Assembly (NCBI GenBank): GCA_001771065.1 | Contig: MESQ01000030.1 | Span: forward strand, 1 to 62,559 | Reading direction: 5' to 3' | DNA length: 62,559 nucleotides | From: Burkholderiales bacterium RIFOXYD12_FULL_59_19 | GTDB lineage: Bacteria > Pseudomonadota > Gammaproteobacteria > Burkholderiales > Burkholderiaceae_C | In this document: piece by piece, positions 43,360 through 55,239 of the stretch | Numbering within the stretch: the stretch's first letter is position 1 | Layout: each line of letters starts with the position of its first letter | Position numbers and translations under genes: made by a program | Notes under the pieces: model-generated | What the model was told of the DNA's origin: nothing | What the model saw: only the letters and a program-made list of their open reading frames with translations | Database searches by the model: none

Positions 43360-44708
43360 ACGTCCAACAAATTCTGGCGCAGTTCGAGGCCACCGGCAAG
43401 GAAACCGCTTTTCACAACCGGCATATCAAACCCCAGATATATGCTGACCTGAACGGCAGCAACTGGCGGCTGAAAGACTATGAAGCACGCGGCGGTTACC
43501 AGGCCTTGCGCAAGGTGCTGGCTCTGGACGGCGGTACTGGCCTGACGCAGGACCAGGTGATCGCGACGGTCAAGGAATCAGCGTTACGCGGACGCGGTGG
43601 AGCGGGTTTTCCGACCGGGCTCAAATGGAGTTTTATGCCGCGCCAGTTCCCAGGCCAGAAATACCTGGTTTGCAACTCGGACGAGGGTGAGCCTGGTACC
43701 TGTAAAGATCGCGAGATCATGCAGTTCAACCCCCATATCGTGATCGAAGGCATGATCATCGCGGCCTATGCGATGGGCATTTCTGTGGGTTACAACTACA
43801 TTCACGGCGAGATTTTCCAGACCTACCAAAGGTTCGAAGAAGCCCTTGAAGAAGCGCGTGCTGCCGGGCTGCTGGGTGACAACATCCTGGGTAGCAATTT
43901 CACATTCCAGTTGCATGCAGCCCATGGTTTTGGCGCCTATATTTGCGGCGAAGAAACCGGTCTGCTGGAGTCGCTTGAAGGCAAAAAGGGCCAGCCCCGA
44001 TTCAAGCCACCGTTCCCGGCCAGTTTTGGCCTGTACGGCAAACCGACCACGATCAACAACACCGAAACCTTTGCGGCTGTGCCCTGGATTATTCGTAACG
44101 GCGGTCAGGCCTATGTTGAATGCGGCAAGCCCAATAACGGCGGCACCAAGATTTACTCGGTCAGTGGCGACGTCGAATTGCCAGGCAATTTTGAAGTCCC
44201 CATGGGGACGTCCTTTGCCGAGCTGCTGGAATTGGCCGGTGGTGTTCGCAAGGGGCGTCAACTCAAGGCGGTGATTCCTGGCGGCTCATCGTCACCCGTG
44301 TTGCCCGGCGCGGTCATGATGGACTGCACCATGGACTATGACTCCATTGCCAAAGCTGGTTCCATGTTGGGCTCTGGTGCGGTGATCGTCCTGGATGACT
44401 CGCGCTGCATGGTCAAGAGCCTGCAACGCCTGAGTTACTTTTACATGCACGAGTCCTGCGGCCAGTGCACGCCTTGCCGCGAAGGCACGGGTTGGTTGTC
44501 GCGTGTGGTTGATCGCATTGAAACCGGCCATGGCCGGACATCCGACCTTGAGTTACTGAACTCGGTGGCCGAAAACATCCAGGGGCGCACCATTTGCGCG
44601 CTGGGTGATGCGGCTGCCATGCCGGTGCGCGCCATGCTCAAGCATTTCATGCCCGAATTTGAATACCATGTGGCCCACAAGACCTGCATGGTTCCTGCTT
44701 ACGTTTGA
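43356..44708 (+). CDS. nuoF: NADH-quinone oxidoreductase subunit F
   Basis: The 450-residue subunit binds NADH, FMN and cluster N3, and is the electron entry point. The glycine-rich NADH region [13 protein letters not shown], the FMN region [15 protein letters not shown] and the cluster ligands Cys368, Cys371, Cys374 (ESCGQCTPC) and Cys414 are present. It overlaps nuoE; nuoG follows after 12 bases. Confidence 0.97.
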   Translation: MNVQQILAQFEATGKETAFHNRHIKPQIYADLNGSNWRLKDYEARGGYQALRKVLALDGGTGLTQDQVIATVKESALRGRGGAGFPTGLKWSFMPRQFPGQKYLVCNSDEGEPGTCKDREIMQFNPHIVIEGMIIAAYAMGISVGYNYIHGEIFQTYQRFEEALEEARAAGLLGDNILGSNFTFQLHAAHGFGAYICGEETGLLESLEGKKGQPRFKPPFPASFGLYGKPTTINNTETFAAVPWIIRNGGQAYVECGKPNNGGTKIYSVSGDVELPGNFEVPMGTSFAELLELAGGVRKGRQLKAVIPGGSSSPVLPGAVMMDCTMDYDSIAKAGSMLGSGAVIVLDDSRCMVKSLQRLSYFYMHESCGQCTPCREGTGWLSRVVDRIETGHGRTSDLELLNSVAENIQGRTICALGDAAAMPVRAMLKHFMPEFEYHVAHKTCMVPAYV

Positions 44709-44720
44709 GCGAGTCCCAAG

Positions 44721-46853
44721 ATGATTGAAATTGAACTCGACGGTCACAAGGTCGGTATCGCAGAAGGCAGCACGGTCATGCATGCGGCTGAGAAAGCGGG
44801 AACCTTCATTCCTCATTTCTGCTACCACAAGAAACTCAGTATTTCGGCCAATTGCCGTATGTGCCTGGTGGACATCGAAAAGATGCCCAAACCCATGCCG
44901 GCGTGCGCAACGCCCGTGACGCAAGGCATGATTGTTCACACCAAGACCGACAAAGCCATCAAGGCCCAACAGTCGGTGATGGAGTTTCTGCTGATCAATC
45001 ACCCGCTGGATTGTCCCATCTGTGACCAGGGCGGTGAATGCCAATTGCAGGACATTGCCGTTGGTTATGGCGCGTCTGCTTCCCGTTATGAGGAAGAAAA
45101 GCGCGTCGTCCCGGTCAAGGACGTCGGCCCCCTGATCTCCATGCAGGAGATGACCCGTTGCATCCATTGCACCCGTTGCGTGCGCTTTGGGCAGGAGATT
45201 GCAGGCGTCATGGAGCTCGGCATGTCGCAGCGCGGTGAGCACTCCCAGATCGAAACCTTTCTGGATCACACCATCGACTCCGAGCTGTCGGGCAACATGA
45301 TCGACATTTGCCCGGTGGGCGCGCTGACCAGCAAGCCTTTCCGTTACAGCGCCCGCACCTGGGAACTGTCGCGTCGCAAGTCGGTCAGTCCGCATGACTC
45401 AACTGGCGCCAACCTGATTGTTCAGGTCAAAAACAACCGTGTCATGCGTGTTGTTCCGTTTGAGAACGAGGCTGTTAATGAATGCTGGATTGCCGACCGT
45501 GATCGCTTCTCCTATGAAGCCCTGAACGGCCAAGAGCGCTTGACCACGCCCATGATCAAACAAGGCGGCCAATGGAAGTCGGTCGACTGGCCAACCGCGC
45601 TTGAATATGTGGCCAATGGCCTGAAACAAATCAGCGCCGAATATGGTCCTTCCAGCCTGGGGGCTCTGGTGAGCCCGCATGCCACGCTCGAAGAGTTGCA
45701 CCTGTCTGTCAAGCTCATGCAAGGGCTTGGCAGCAATAACATCGACCACCGTTTGCGTCATGCCGAGTTTCCAGCCGCACAAGGTGTGCGTTATCTGGGC
45801 ACGTCCATTGCCGCGTTGTCAGATCTGCAAAGTGTTTTGGTGATTGGCTCCAATGTGCGCAAGGAGCACCCGCTGTTTGCACAACGCATTCGGCAGTCGG
45901 CACGCAAGGGCTGTGTGGTCAGTGCCATTGCCTCGGGTCACGATGACTGGGCTATGCCAGTGGCGCATCGTGTTGAGGTCCCGGCTGCCCAATGGGTACA
46001 AGCCCTGGCTTCAGTGGCTGCCGCCGTCGCCCTTGAAAAAGGAATCGCTGCACCCGTTGAGGCTGCCTCCAATGACAGCTCGACTGCCATTGCCCAAGCC
46101 TTGATGGCCGGTGAGCGCAAGGCGATCTTGTTGGGTAATGGTGCGGCGCATCATGCACAAGCCTCCAGTTTGTTGGCGCTGGCCCAGTGGTTGGCTGACC
46201 AGACGGGTGCCAGCTTTGGTTACCTGACAGAAGCGGCCAATACCGTTGGTGCCCAGTTGGTGGGTGCCGAGCCTGCGAGCGGTGGTTTACATGCCGGTCA
46301 AATGCTTGGTGGTGCGCTCAAAGCGCTTGTTTTGCTCAATACCGAGCCCGAGTTTGATTCGGCTGCTGGTGTGCAAGCTGTTGAAGCGCTGGGCAAGGCA
46401 CAGATGGTGGTATCCCTGAATCCGTTCAAGGCCAACATGGCATTTTGTGATGTGATGTTGCCAGTCTCGCCCTTCACGGAAACCTCGGGCACCTTTGTTA
46501 ATGCCGAAGGACGCGCCCAAAGTTTTCATGCCGTGGTGCAGCCACTGGGTGAAACACGGCCCGCCTGGAAAGTGCTGCGGGTGCTGGCCAATATGCTCGA
46601 TGTGCCGGGTTTTGACTTTGCATCGTCAGAGGAAATCCTTCAAAGCATTCCCGCCTTGACATCGGGTGAGACTGCGCATGTGGCACCTGATCGGCTCAGC
46701 AACCGTACCACTGCGGCCATCAACCTTAGCACGCCTGCTGGGGTGCCCGTGGTTGCTGGTATTTATCAACTGGATGGCATCGTGCGACGCGCCCCTGCGC
46801 TGCAACACACGGCAGATGCCCGAGCCGCTGAGACCCAGGAGGTGGCAGCATGA
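44721..46853 (+). CDS. nuoG: NADH-quinone oxidoreductase subunit G
   Basis: The 710-residue 75-kDa-type subunit carries the N-terminal [2Fe-2S] ferredoxin domain ([15 protein letters not shown]), the N5 and N4 [4Fe-4S] sites ([14 protein letters not shown] and CIHCTRC) and a molybdopterin oxidoreductase-like C-terminus without the cofactor. Length is within the normal range for betaproteobacteria. Its stop overlaps the nuoH start. Confidence 0.96.
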   Translation: MIEIELDGHKVGIAEGSTVMHAAEKAGTFIPHFCYHKKLSISANCRMCLVDIEKMPKPMPACATPVTQGMIVHTKTDKAIKAQQSVMEFLLINHPLDCPICDQGGECQLQDIAVGYGASASRYEEEKRVVPVKDVGPLISMQEMTRCIHCTRCVRFGQEIAGVMELGMSQRGEHSQIETFLDHTIDSELSGNMIDICPVGALTSKPFRYSARTWELSRRKSVSPHDSTGANLIVQVKNNRVMRVVPFENEAVNECWIADRDRFSYEALNGQERLTTPMIKQGGQWKSVDWPTALEYVANGLKQISAEYGPSSLGALVSPHATLEELHLSVKLMQGLGSNNIDHRLRHAEFPAAQGVRYLGTSIAALSDLQSVLVIGSNVRKEHPLFAQRIRQSARKGCVVSAIASGHDDWAMPVAHRVEVPAAQWVQALASVAAAVALEKGIAAPVEAASNDSSTAIAQALMAGERKAILLGNGAAHHAQASSLLALAQWLADQTGASFGYLTEAANTVGAQLVGAEPASGGLHAGQMLGGALKALVLLNTEPEFDSAAGVQAVEALGKAQMVVSLNPFKANMAFCDVMLPVSPFTETSGTFVNAEGRAQSFHAVVQPLGETRPAWKVLRVLANMLDVPGFDFASSEEILQSIPALTSGETAHVAPDRLSNRTTAAINLSTPAGVPVVAGIYQLDGIVRRAPALQHTADARAAETQEVAA

Positions 46854-47932
46854 GCGACTTCGTATTCTCTTTCGGCCAAGGGCTGATTGCTGCGCCCTGG
46901 TGGGCTGCCATTGCGTGGCCAACGATCTGGGCCTTGATCAAGGTCACCGTGGTCCTGATGATTGTGATGGGTGCCGTGACCTACGCCACCCTGTGGGAGC
47001 GCAAGTTGCTGGGCTGGGTGCAGATCCGACTTGGGCCGAACCGCGTCGGTCCCTGGGGCCTGTTGCAACCCATTGCTGACGCCTTGAAATTGATGACCAA
47101 AGAGATCGTCCGGCCGGCCAACTCTGACAAGTTCCTGTTTTACCTTGGACCGGTCATGACGGTTGCGCCAGCTTTGACGGCATGGGCGATCGTTCCGTTC
47201 GGTCCGGAGATTGCGGTGGCCAACCTGAACGCGGGCCTGCTGTTTTTCATGGCCATTGCGTCCATGGAAGTGTATGGCGTGATCATTTCTGGTTGGTCGT
47301 CCAATTCCAAATATGCATTTCTTGGCGCATTGCGCGCCTCCGCGCAAATGGTGAGCTACGAGATTGCCATGGGTTTCTGTCTTTTGATTGTCCTGATGGT
47401 GTCATCCAGTCTGAACATGACGGACATTGTGATGGGGCAGGGACAGGGTTATTTCGCTGATATGGGTCTCACTTTCCTGTCCTGGAACTGGTTGCCGCTG
47501 TTGCCTATCCTGGTCGTTTTCTTTGTTTCTGGTTTGGCTGAAACCAACCGGACGCCTTTTGACGTGATTGAAGGCGAGTCCGAGATCGTTGCCGGCCACA
47601 TGGTTGAATACTCGGGCATGTCCTGGGCCATGTTCCAGATGGCTGAATACGCCAGCATCTGGATTCTCTCGATCATGTCCGTCACCTTGTTTTTTGGTGG
47701 CTGGATGGCGCCCATCGACAGTGCCTTGTTCAACTGGATCCCGGGCTGGATCTGGCTGGGCATCAAGACGTTTTTCATGATGACCGTGTTCATCTGGGTC
47801 CGTGTCACCTTCCCGCGCTTTCGGTATGACCAGATCATGCGTTTGGGCTGGAAAATCTTTATTCCAGTAACCTTGGTGTGGCTGGTGGTGGTCGGGGTGT
47901 GGATGCAGACCCCGTGGAACATTTGGAAGTAA
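46850..47932 (+). CDS. nuoH: NADH-quinone oxidoreductase subunit H
   Basis: The 360-residue membrane subunit forms the join between the membrane arm and the quinone cavity. Conserved segments are [21 protein letters not shown] (split: [18 protein letters not shown]), the acidic loop [19 protein letters not shown] ([15 protein letters not shown]) and about eight helices. It starts within the nuoG stop (ATGA). Confidence 0.97.
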   Translation: MSDFVFSFGQGLIAAPWWAAIAWPTIWALIKVTVVLMIVMGAVTYATLWERKLLGWVQIRLGPNRVGPWGLLQPIADALKLMTKEIVRPANSDKFLFYLGPVMTVAPALTAWAIVPFGPEIAVANLNAGLLFFMAIASMEVYGVIISGWSSNSKYAFLGALRASAQMVSYEIAMGFCLLIVLMVSSSLNMTDIVMGQGQGYFADMGLTFLSWNWLPLLPILVVFFVSGLAETNRTPFDVIEGESEIVAGHMVEYSGMSWAMFQMAEYASIWILSIMSVTLFFGGWMAPIDSALFNWIPGWIWLGIKTFFMMTVFIWVRVTFPRFRYDQIMRLGWKIFIPVTLVWLVVVGVWMQTPWNIWK

Positions 47933-47943
47933 TTCGAGCTGTT

Positions 47944-48477
47944 ATGACTACCCCAACTTTAAATACTGTTGCAAAGCCGAGCGCAAGCGCCTTTTCCCTG
48001 AAGGACTTCCTGTCGAGCTTTATGCTGGTCGAGTTGCTCAAGGGCATGCGGCTCACTGGCAAATACGCATTTCGCAGCAAGATCACGCTGGAGTACCCCG
48101 AAGAAAAAACGCCCTTGTCGCCGCGTTTCCGTGGTTTGCACGCGTTACGTCGCTACGAAAACGGCGAAGAGCGTTGTATTGCCTGCAAATTGTGCGAAGC
48201 CGTTTGCCCTGCGATGGCGATCACCATCGAATCCGAGGTGCGCGACGACGGTTCACGCCGTACCAGTCGCTACGACATCGACCTGACCAAGTGTATTTTT
48301 TGCGGCTTCTGCGAGGAAAGCTGCCCGGTCGATTCGATCGTTGAAACCCACATTCTTGAATACCACGGTGAAAAGCGGGGTGACCTCTACTTCACCAAGG
48401 AAATGCTGCTGGCTGTTGGCGATCGCTATGAGGGCGAAATCGCGGCCAACAAGGCGGCAGACGCCAAATACCGTTGA
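47944..48477 (+). CDS. nuoI: NADH-quinone oxidoreductase subunit I
   Basis: The 177-residue ferredoxin-like subunit holds clusters N6a and N6b. The ligands are Cys78, 81, 84, 88 ([11 protein letters not shown]) and Cys117, 120, 123, 127 ([11 protein letters not shown]). The ATG at 47944 adds about 14 residues beyond the usual N-terminus, which is tolerated in this family. It lies 11 bases after nuoH. Confidence 0.96.
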   Translation: MTTPTLNTVAKPSASAFSLKDFLSSFMLVELLKGMRLTGKYAFRSKITLEYPEEKTPLSPRFRGLHALRRYENGEERCIACKLCEAVCPAMAITIESEVRDDGSRRTSRYDIDLTKCIFCGFCEESCPVDSIVETHILEYHGEKRGDLYFTKEMLLAVGDRYEGEIAANKAADAKYR

Positions 48478-48500
48478 CCACTTAGAAAGATAAATTAACT

Positions 48501-49160
48501 ATGGATGTCAAGACGGGTCTGTTTTATGTTTTTGCGACCGTGCTGTTGCTGGCCGCGTTTCGTGTGATCACGACGCGCAACCCGGTGCATGCGGTGTTGT
48601 TTCTGGTGCTGGCATTTTTTCAGGCGTCGATGATCTGGATGCTGCTTGAAGCTGAATTTCTGGCGATCACGCTGGTGCTGGTTTATGTCGGTGCCGTGAT
48701 GGTGTTGTTCCTGTTTGTGGTGATGATGCTCGACATCAATCTGGATGGTGTCCGCGAGGGGTTCTGGAAGCACTTTCCCCTGGCTGCCGTGGTGGGTGTG
48801 GTCATCATTGTGGAGATGTCTGCTGTCTTGTTGGCGGGCTTCCCTAACAATAATGCTCCCGTTGCGATGGCAGGTCTCGGTCAGGCGGTGGTTGAGACGT
48901 CCAACACCAAGGCGCTGGGGTTGTTGATGTATACCCATTATTTGTACCCGCTCGAAGTGGCCGCCGCCATTTTGCTGGTCGGCATGATCGCCGCCATTGC
49001 GTTGACCTTGCGGCATCGCAAGGACGTCAAGGCTGTCAATCCTGCAGACCAGGTCCGTGTGAAGTGGGCCGACCGTCTGGTGGTTGTCAAGCTGGATGCC
49101 ACCCAACCTGCGCCATCGGCGCCAGCCGCCGCGACCGCGCTCGAGGAGAAAAAAGCATGA
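48501..49160 (+). CDS. nuoJ: NADH-quinone oxidoreductase subunit J
   Basis: The 219-residue membrane-arm subunit has five hydrophobic helices; the third contains the conserved [19 protein letters not shown] stretch ([12 protein letters not shown]). The C-terminal tail is longer and charged, as in other betaproteobacteria. Its stop overlaps nuoK by four bases. Confidence 0.95.
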   Translation: MDVKTGLFYVFATVLLLAAFRVITTRNPVHAVLFLVLAFFQASMIWMLLEAEFLAITLVLVYVGAVMVLFLFVVMMLDINLDGVREGFWKHFPLAAVVGVVIIVEMSAVLLAGFPNNNAPVAMAGLGQAVVETSNTKALGLLMYTHYLYPLEVAAAILLVGMIAAIALTLRHRKDVKAVNPADQVRVKWADRLVVVKLDATQPAPSAPAAATALEEKKA

Positions 49161-49465
49161 CGCTCACCCTAGGTCACTTTTTGTCGTTGGGGGCAATCCT
49201 GTTTGCGCTCTCTGTGATCGGAATTTTTCTCAATCGAAAAAACCTGATCGTGTTGCTGATGGCCATTGAGCTCATGCTGTTGGCCGTCAATACCAACTTT
49301 GTTGCGTTTTCGCACTACCTGGGCGACCTGAATGGACAGATTTTTGTCTTTTTTATCCTGACCGTGGCTGCGGCTGAAGCAGCTATCGGCCTTGCCATCC
49401 TGGTGCTGTTGTTCCGTCTTAAATCGAATATCAATGTGGACGAACTTGATTCGCTGAAGGGTTAA
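49157..49465 (+). CDS. nuoK: NADH-quinone oxidoreductase subunit K
   Basis: The 102-residue subunit has three helices with the two conserved membrane glutamates: one in [13 protein letters not shown] and one in [12 protein letters not shown]. Length is normal. The ATG at 49157 overlaps the nuoJ stop; nuoL follows after five bases. Confidence 0.97.
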   Translation: MTLTLGHFLSLGAILFALSVIGIFLNRKNLIVLLMAIELMLLAVNTNFVAFSHYLGDLNGQIFVFFILTVAAAEAAIGLAILVLLFRLKSNINVDELDSLKG

Positions 49466-49470
49466 CAAAA

Positions 49471-51486
49471 ATGAGTCAAACCCTTTCTTCCTCAACGCTG
49501 CTGGTGATCGCATTGGCGCCTTTGGTGGGTGCCATCGCGGCGGGTGTCCTGGGTACCAAGTTCGGTGGCAACGTGATGGGGCGGCGCATGTCGCACTCAT
49601 TAACCATCCTGGGTGTCTTTTTGTCCTTTGTTTTGTCGGTCATGACACTGCAAAGTGTGGTGGCTGATGGTGCCCGATTCAACGAGACCATTTACACCTG
49701 GATGGTGGTCGGTGACCTCAAAATGGAAATCGGCTTCCTGGTTGATGGCCTTACCGCCATGATGATGTGTGTGGTGACTTTTGTGTCACTGATGGTGCAC
49801 ATCTATACCGTGGGTTACATGGAAGAAGACGCGGGCTACAACCGTTTCTTTGCCTACATTTCACTGTTTACTTTCTCGATGTTGATGCTGGTCATGAGCA
49901 ACAACATGCTCCAGTTGTTCTTTGGCTGGGAAGCGGTGGGCCTGGTGTCTTACCTGCTGATCGGTTTCTGGTTCAACAAGCCGAGCGCGATTTTTGCCAA
50001 CATGAAAGCCTTTTTGGTGAACCGGGTCGGTGACTTCGGGTTTATTCTGGGCATTGGACTGCTGGTGGCTTACACCGGTACGCTCAACTACAGCGAGACT
50101 TTTGCGAAGTCGGCCGAACTGGCCAAACTGAGCTTGCCAGGCACTGACTGGATGCTGATCACCGTGATCTGTATTTGCCTCTTCATCGGTGCCATGGGCA
50201 AGTCGGCACAGTTTCCATTGCATGTTTGGCTGCCGGACTCAATGGAAGGCCCCACCCCCATTTCTGCGCTGATCCATGCTGCGACCATGGTGACCGCCGG
50301 CATCTTTATGGTGGCGCGCATGTCGCCGCTGTTTGAGCTCAGCGAGACCGCGCTCAACTTTGTCCTGATCATCGGCGGCATCACGGCACTGTTCATGGGC
50401 TTCCTTGGCATCATCCAAAACGACATCAAACGCATCGTGGCGTATTCAACGCTGTCGCAACTGGGGTACATGACGGTGGCGCTGGGTGCTTCGGCCTACT
50501 CTGTGGCGGTATTTCACTTGATGACCCACGCGTTCTTCAAGGCCTTGTTGTTCCTTGCGGCAGGTTCTGTGATCATGGGTGTGCACCACAACCAGGACAT
50601 CCGCTGGATGGGCGGCTTGCGCAAATACATGCCAATCACCTGGCTGACTTGTCTGCTTGGTTCCTTGGCCCTGATCGGTACCCCCTTCTTTTCAGGCTTT
50701 TACTCCAAGGACGAAATCATCATGGCGGTGCATGCCAGCCAGCTGCCAGCCGCCGGGTTTGCCTACTTCGCGGTGATGGCGGGCGTCTTTATTACCGCCT
50801 TTTATTCGTTCCGCCTCTATTTCCTGGTGTTTCACGGCAAGGAGCGCTTTGACCAGAACCCCGATGCGCACCACGGCCACGGCCATGGTCATCATGGCCA
50901 CGACGACAAGCCGCATGAGTCTCCCTGGGTGGTGACCGTGCCCCTGATTTTGCTGGCTATTCCTTCGGTGCTGATCGGCTTCTTCACCATTGGCCCGATG
51001 TTGTTCGGTGACTTCTTCAAGGATGCCATTTTTGTGAATGCAGAAATTCACCAGGCCATGACCTTGCTGGGCGAAGAATTCCACGGTCCGGTCGCGTTGG
51101 CACTCCACGGTTTCATGGCTGCACCCTTCTGGCTGGCTTTGGCGGGTGTGGTGACGTCTTACTACATGTACATGGTCAACCCGGCCTTGCCCGCAGCCAT
51201 CAAGCGCCGCGTCATGCCGATCTACACCTTGCTTGAAAACAAATACTACATGGACTGGTTCAACGAGAACGTGTTGGCACCGGCAGCCCGCAGACTGGGT
51301 GTGGCGCTTTGGAAAGTTGGTGACCAAGCCGTGATTGACGACGGGGTTGTTAATGGTTCCTGGCGCGTCGTGGGTTGGGTATCCGGTATGGTTCGAAAGC
51401 TCCAGACCGGTTACCTGTACGACTATGCGCTGACCATGGTTCTGGGTATCTTTGTTCTGATGACGTATTTCGTCTGGCTCAAATAG
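49471..51486 (+). CDS. nuoL: NADH-quinone oxidoreductase subunit L
   Basis: The 671-residue antiporter-like subunit at the tip of the membrane arm takes part in proton pumping. About 16 helices and the long lateral helix region are predicted, and FGWEAVGLVSYLLIGFW contains the conserved glutamate. A histidine-rich loop (residues 467-482, HHGHGHGHHGHDDKPH) sits between helices in the C-terminal third. It may bind metal, or be a neutral loop expansion. Confidence 0.96.
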   Translation: MSQTLSSSTLLVIALAPLVGAIAAGVLGTKFGGNVMGRRMSHSLTILGVFLSFVLSVMTLQSVVADGARFNETIYTWMVVGDLKMEIGFLVDGLTAMMMCVVTFVSLMVHIYTVGYMEEDAGYNRFFAYISLFTFSMLMLVMSNNMLQLFFGWEAVGLVSYLLIGFWFNKPSAIFANMKAFLVNRVGDFGFILGIGLLVAYTGTLNYSETFAKSAELAKLSLPGTDWMLITVICICLFIGAMGKSAQFPLHVWLPDSMEGPTPISALIHAATMVTAGIFMVARMSPLFELSETALNFVLIIGGITALFMGFLGIIQNDIKRIVAYSTLSQLGYMTVALGASAYSVAVFHLMTHAFFKALLFLAAGSVIMGVHHNQDIRWMGGLRKYMPITWLTCLLGSLALIGTPFFSGFYSKDEIIMAVHASQLPAAGFAYFAVMAGVFITAFYSFRLYFLVFHGKERFDQNPDAHHGHGHGHHGHDDKPHESPWVVTVPLILLAIPSVLIGFFTIGPMLFGDFFKDAIFVNAEIHQAMTLLGEEFHGPVALALHGFMAAPFWLALAGVVTSYYMYMVNPALPAAIKRRVMPIYTLLENKYYMDWFNENVLAPAARRLGVALWKVGDQAVIDDGVVNGSWRVVGWVSGMVRKLQTGYLYDYALTMVLGIFVLMTYFVWLK

Positions 51487-51499
51487 GAGAAATATAAAA

Positions 51500-52975
51500 A
51501 TGGGTTTGCTGAGCCTGGCTATTTGGACACCGATTGCCTTCGGTGTGGTGTTGCTGGCACTTGGTCGCGATGACCAGGCGCAGGCAGTTCGATGGATCGC
51601 GCTGGTGGGAGCGGTGGTGAGTCTGTTGGTGACTTTGCCGCTTTACACACGCTTTGACCTGTCGACTGCGGCCATGCAGTTTGTCGAAACAACGCCCTGG
51701 ATCGAGCGTTTCAACATCAACTACTACCTCGGTATCGATGGCATTTCGGTATGGTTCATCTTGCTGACGGCTTTCATCAACGTGATTGTGGTGATCGCCG
51801 GCTGGGAAGTCATCACGCGTCGGGTCAACCAGTACATGGGTGCGTTCCTGATTTTGAGCGGCCTCATGATCGGTGTCTTTTGTGCGCTCGATGGCATGCT
51901 GTTTTACGTCTTCTTCGAAGCCACCCTGATCCCGATGTACCTGATCATTGGTATCTGGGGCGGACCCAACAAGATCTACGCGGCGTTCAAGTTCTTTCTG
52001 TACACACTGCTTGGCTCGCTGTTGATGCTGATCGCCCTGATTTACCTGTACAACGCGGCAGGTGGCAGTTTTGATTTGCTGACTTGGCACAAGCTGCCGT
52101 TGGGGCAAACGGCTCAGACACTGTTGTTCTTTGCTTTCCTCGCGGCTTTTGCGGTCAAGGTGCCGATGTGGCCGGTACACACCTGGTTGCCCGACGTTCA
52201 CGTCGAGGCGCCAACCGGGGGGTCTGCGGTGCTGGCGGCCATCATGCTGAAGCTCGGCGCCTATGGTTTTCTGCGTTTTTCGCTGCCCATTGCGCCCGAT
52301 GCGGCCCATGAGTGGTCGGGTCTGATGATCGGCTTGTCGCTGGCGGCGGTTATTTATGTCGGCCTGGTCACCATGGTGCAGAAAGACATGAAAAAGCTGG
52401 TGGCCTACTCGTCGGTGGCGCACATGGGTTTTGTCACCCTGGGGTTCTTCATCTTTAATGACCTCGGTGTGGCCGGTGGCATTGTGCAGATGATTTCACA
52501 CGGCTTTGTCTCGGCGGCCATGTTCCTGGGCATTGGCGTGTTGTATGACCGTGTCCATTCCCGTGAGATTGCAGCCTATGGTGGTGTGGTCAACACCATG
52601 CCCAAATTCACGGCTTTTGCGATGCTGTTCATCATGGCCAATTGCGGCCTGCCGGGTACGGCGGGTTTTGTCGGCGAATGGATGGTGATTCTGGGTGCCG
52701 TCAAAGTGAACTTCTGGGTGGGTATGGCTGCAGCCAGTGCCTTGATCTTTGGCGCTGCCTATTCGCTCTGGATGTTCAAACGGGTCTACTTGGGGCCAGT
52801 GGCCAACGACCATGTCAAGCATTTGAAAGATATCAACGCGCGGGAATTTTTGTTCCTGTCACTGCTGGCTATTGCGATCCTTTACATGGGTTTGTATCCC
52901 AAGCCGTTTACCGACGTGATGGATGTTTCTGTGGCTGAGCTGCTGAAACACGTGGCCATGACGAAACTGAACTGA
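51500..52975 (+). CDS. nuoM: NADH-quinone oxidoreductase subunit M
   Basis: The 491-residue antiporter-like subunit has about 14 helices. Conserved features are the glutamate in FYVFFEATLIPMYLIIG and the lysine/histidine region PMWPVHTWLPDVHVEAPT. AGGAGA precedes the ATG. It stands between nuoL and nuoN in the normal order. Confidence 0.96.
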   Translation: MGLLSLAIWTPIAFGVVLLALGRDDQAQAVRWIALVGAVVSLLVTLPLYTRFDLSTAAMQFVETTPWIERFNINYYLGIDGISVWFILLTAFINVIVVIAGWEVITRRVNQYMGAFLILSGLMIGVFCALDGMLFYVFFEATLIPMYLIIGIWGGPNKIYAAFKFFLYTLLGSLLMLIALIYLYNAAGGSFDLLTWHKLPLGQTAQTLLFFAFLAAFAVKVPMWPVHTWLPDVHVEAPTGGSAVLAAIMLKLGAYGFLRFSLPIAPDAAHEWSGLMIGLSLAAVIYVGLVTMVQKDMKKLVAYSSVAHMGFVTLGFFIFNDLGVAGGIVQMISHGFVSAAMFLGIGVLYDRVHSREIAAYGGVVNTMPKFTAFAMLFIMANCGLPGTAGFVGEWMVILGAVKVNFWVGMAAASALIFGAAYSLWMFKRVYLGPVANDHVKHLKDINAREFLFLSLLAIAILYMGLYPKPFTDVMDVSVAELLKHVAMTKLN

Positions 52976-53012
52976 TCAGTCTGTACTGACAACTTTGAGA
53001 TAAGAGATACCT

Positions 53013-54500
53013 ATGATTGACAACCTCAGTTTGATCGCGGTTTATCCAGAAATAATCCTGCTGGTCATGGCCTGTGTGATTGCCCTGTTTGACTTGAGCG
53101 TTACAAGCCGCACGCGTACCGCTACCTATGTGGTGACCATGCTGACGCTGGCCGTTGTGGCCGCTTTACAGGCCAATTTCGCGTCTGCGGGGCAAACGGT
53201 TTATGCCTTTGGCAACATGGTGGTCAGTGACGTCATGGGCAACTGGCTCAAGTGTTTTGCCACGCTGGCGGTCATGGTCACACTGGTTTATGGCCGGCAC
53301 TACGCGGCCGAGCGTGACATGCTGCGCGGTGGCGAACTCTTTGTGCTGAGCTTGTTTTCCCTGCTGGGTATGTTTGTCATGATCTCTGGCAACAATTTCC
53401 TGGTGATCTACATGGGTGTTGAACTGTTGACACTGTCAAGTTATGCACTGGTGGCTTTGCGGCGTGATCACGTGCTCTCGGTTGAGGCCGGCATGAAGTA
53501 TTTTGTGCTGGGTGCGTTGGCTTCAGGTTTTCTGCTTTACGGCATGTCCATGCTCTATGGCGCCACTGGCACACTCAACATACAAGAGGCATTTGCCGCT
53601 ATCCAGTCGGGTCAGCTGAAACACCAGGTGCTGGTCTTTGGTCTGGTCTTCATCGTGGCGGGTCTGGCGTTCAAGCTGGGTGTGGTTCCTTTTCACATGT
53701 GGATTCCCGACGTCTACCAGGGTGCGCCCACTGCCATCACGCTCATGATTGGTGGCGCGCCCAAGTTGGCAGCCTTTGCCGTGATGATTCGGATGCTGGT
53801 AGAAGGCCTGATGCCCCTGTCGATTGACTGGCAACCCATGTTGATGTTGCTGGCGATTGGCTCGCTGGCCATTGGTAACCTGGCGGCCATTGCCCAGACC
53901 AATATCAAGCGCATGCTGGCTTTCTCCACCATTTCACACATGGGTTTTGTGCTGATCGGCATGATGTCGGGCGCCGTCAGTGGCCACCCCGAAGCCACGG
54001 CCAACGCCTACAGTTCCTCCATGTTTTACGTGGTCTCGTATGTGTTGACCACACTGGCCAGTTTTGGTGTGATCTTGCTGTTGTCGCGCAGCGGGTACGA
54101 GAGCGAAGAAATTTCCGACTTTGCCGGCCTCAACCAGCGCAGTCCGCTGTACGCCGCCATCATGGCTGTTTGTCTGTTCTCACTGGCTGGTATTCCGCCG
54201 ATGATTGGTTTCTATGCCAAATTGGCGGTGCTGCAAGCCTTGGTGGCTTCTGGCGGAACCCTGCAACTCGTGCTTGCCGTGTTCGCGGTCATGATGTCGC
54301 TGATCGGCGCCTTTTATTACCTGCGCGTGGTCAAGGTCATGTACTTTGACGCACCGGCTGGTTCAGCAGAGCTGTCCGCACCATTTGAAGTGCGTGCCGT
54401 GTTGTCACTCAATGGCGCCTTGCTGTTGATTCTGGGTATCGTGCCCGGTGGCCTCATGGCGCTGTGCGCCAATGCCGTGGTGCAGATGCTGGGCAGTTGA
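53013..54500 (+). CDS. nuoN: NADH-quinone oxidoreductase subunit N
   Basis: The 495-residue antiporter-like subunit is the last of the 14. The segment [18 protein letters not shown], written here [18 protein letters not shown], holds the key glutamate, and [15 protein letters not shown] is conserved. The ATG follows a 37-base gap after nuoM. The NUDIX gene may begin on a TTG overlapping its stop. Confidence 0.96.
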   Translation: MIDNLSLIAVYPEIILLVMACVIALFDLSVTSRTRTATYVVTMLTLAVVAALQANFASAGQTVYAFGNMVVSDVMGNWLKCFATLAVMVTLVYGRHYAAERDMLRGGELFVLSLFSLLGMFVMISGNNFLVIYMGVELLTLSSYALVALRRDHVLSVEAGMKYFVLGALASGFLLYGMSMLYGATGTLNIQEAFAAIQSGQLKHQVLVFGLVFIVAGLAFKLGVVPFHMWIPDVYQGAPTAITLMIGGAPKLAAFAVMIRMLVEGLMPLSIDWQPMLMLLAIGSLAIGNLAAIAQTNIKRMLAFSTISHMGFVLIGMMSGAVSGHPEATANAYSSSMFYVVSYVLTTLASFGVILLLSRSGYESEEISDFAGLNQRSPLYAAIMAVCLFSLAGIPPMIGFYAKLAVLQALVASGGTLQLVLAVFAVMMSLIGAFYYLRVVKVMYFDAPAGSAELSAPFEVRAVLSLNGALLLILGIVPGGLMALCANAVVQMLGS

Positions 54501-54532
54501 ACGCACCTGTTTCCCCGTCGCACGCACAGGCC

Positions 54533-55129
54533 ATGGACAAACCAGAGTTTGGCCACCTGATCGAAAAAAAGCTCAGCAGCACCGAACTGTTCAAGGGTCG
54601 GCTTCTGCACGCTTTCCGAGACGAGGTCCGTCTGCCAAATGGTGCTGCCGCCACGCGCGAGTATGTGGTGCACCCGGGCGCCGTCATGGTGGTTCCGCTG
54701 CTTGAAGATGCTGACGGCCAGCTGCAGGTGGTGCTTGAGCGCCAGTTTCGTTATCCGGTGGGTCAGGTCATGGTCGAATTTCCGGCCGGCAAGCTTGATG
54801 CCGGCGAAGCCTGTTTTGCGTGTGCGCAACGTGAGCTGCTCGAAGAAACAGGTTTTAGTGCCAGCCAATGGGCGCACGCAGGGGTGTTGCACCCGCTCGT
54901 TGCTTATTCCACTGAATTCATCGACATCTGGTTTGCCCGTGGTTTGCAAGCGGGGCCACGCAAGCTTGACGAAGGTGAGTTTCTGGATGTCTTTACCGCC
55001 ACGCCTGCAGCTTTGTTTGACTGGTGCCGCCAGGGACTGGTCACCGATGGCAAGACGCTTACCGCGGCACTCTGGCTGCAAAACGTGATGTCAGGAAACT
55101 GGGCGCTTGACTGGCAGGATGTGGTGTAG
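54533..55129 (+). CDS. NUDIX hydrolase, ADP-ribose pyrophosphatase type
   Basis: A protein of about 198 residues with a full NUDIX box, Gly86-x5-Glu92-x7-Arg100-Glu101-Leu-x-Glu104-Glu105-x-Gly107-Phe108. The extended N-terminus and the spacing YPVGQVMVEFPAG before the box are typical of ADP-ribose/ADP-sugar pyrophosphatases (NudF-like), which would return ADP-ribose to AMP and ribose 5-phosphate. An in-frame TTG at 54497 overlaps the nuoN stop (TTGA) and would add 12 residues; the same kind of overlap is used by waaC, so this start is possible. It follows nuo directly. Confidence 0.88.
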   Translation: MDKPEFGHLIEKKLSSTELFKGRLLHAFRDEVRLPNGAAATREYVVHPGAVMVVPLLEDADGQLQVVLERQFRYPVGQVMVEFPAGKLDAGEACFACAQRELLEETGFSASQWAHAGVLHPLVAYSTEFIDIWFARGLQAGPRKLDEGEFLDVFTATPAALFDWCRQGLVTDGKTLTAALWLQNVMSGNWALDWQDVV

Positions 55130-55239
55130 TCTGCTTATGTGATTTTTGCATATGTAGATGAATCGGGTGCTTCGCGGCGGCTTCAGGTCATCCGCGCTTC
55201 CTAGAATCGTTGGTAGCCAAACATCAACTGGAGACCTGC

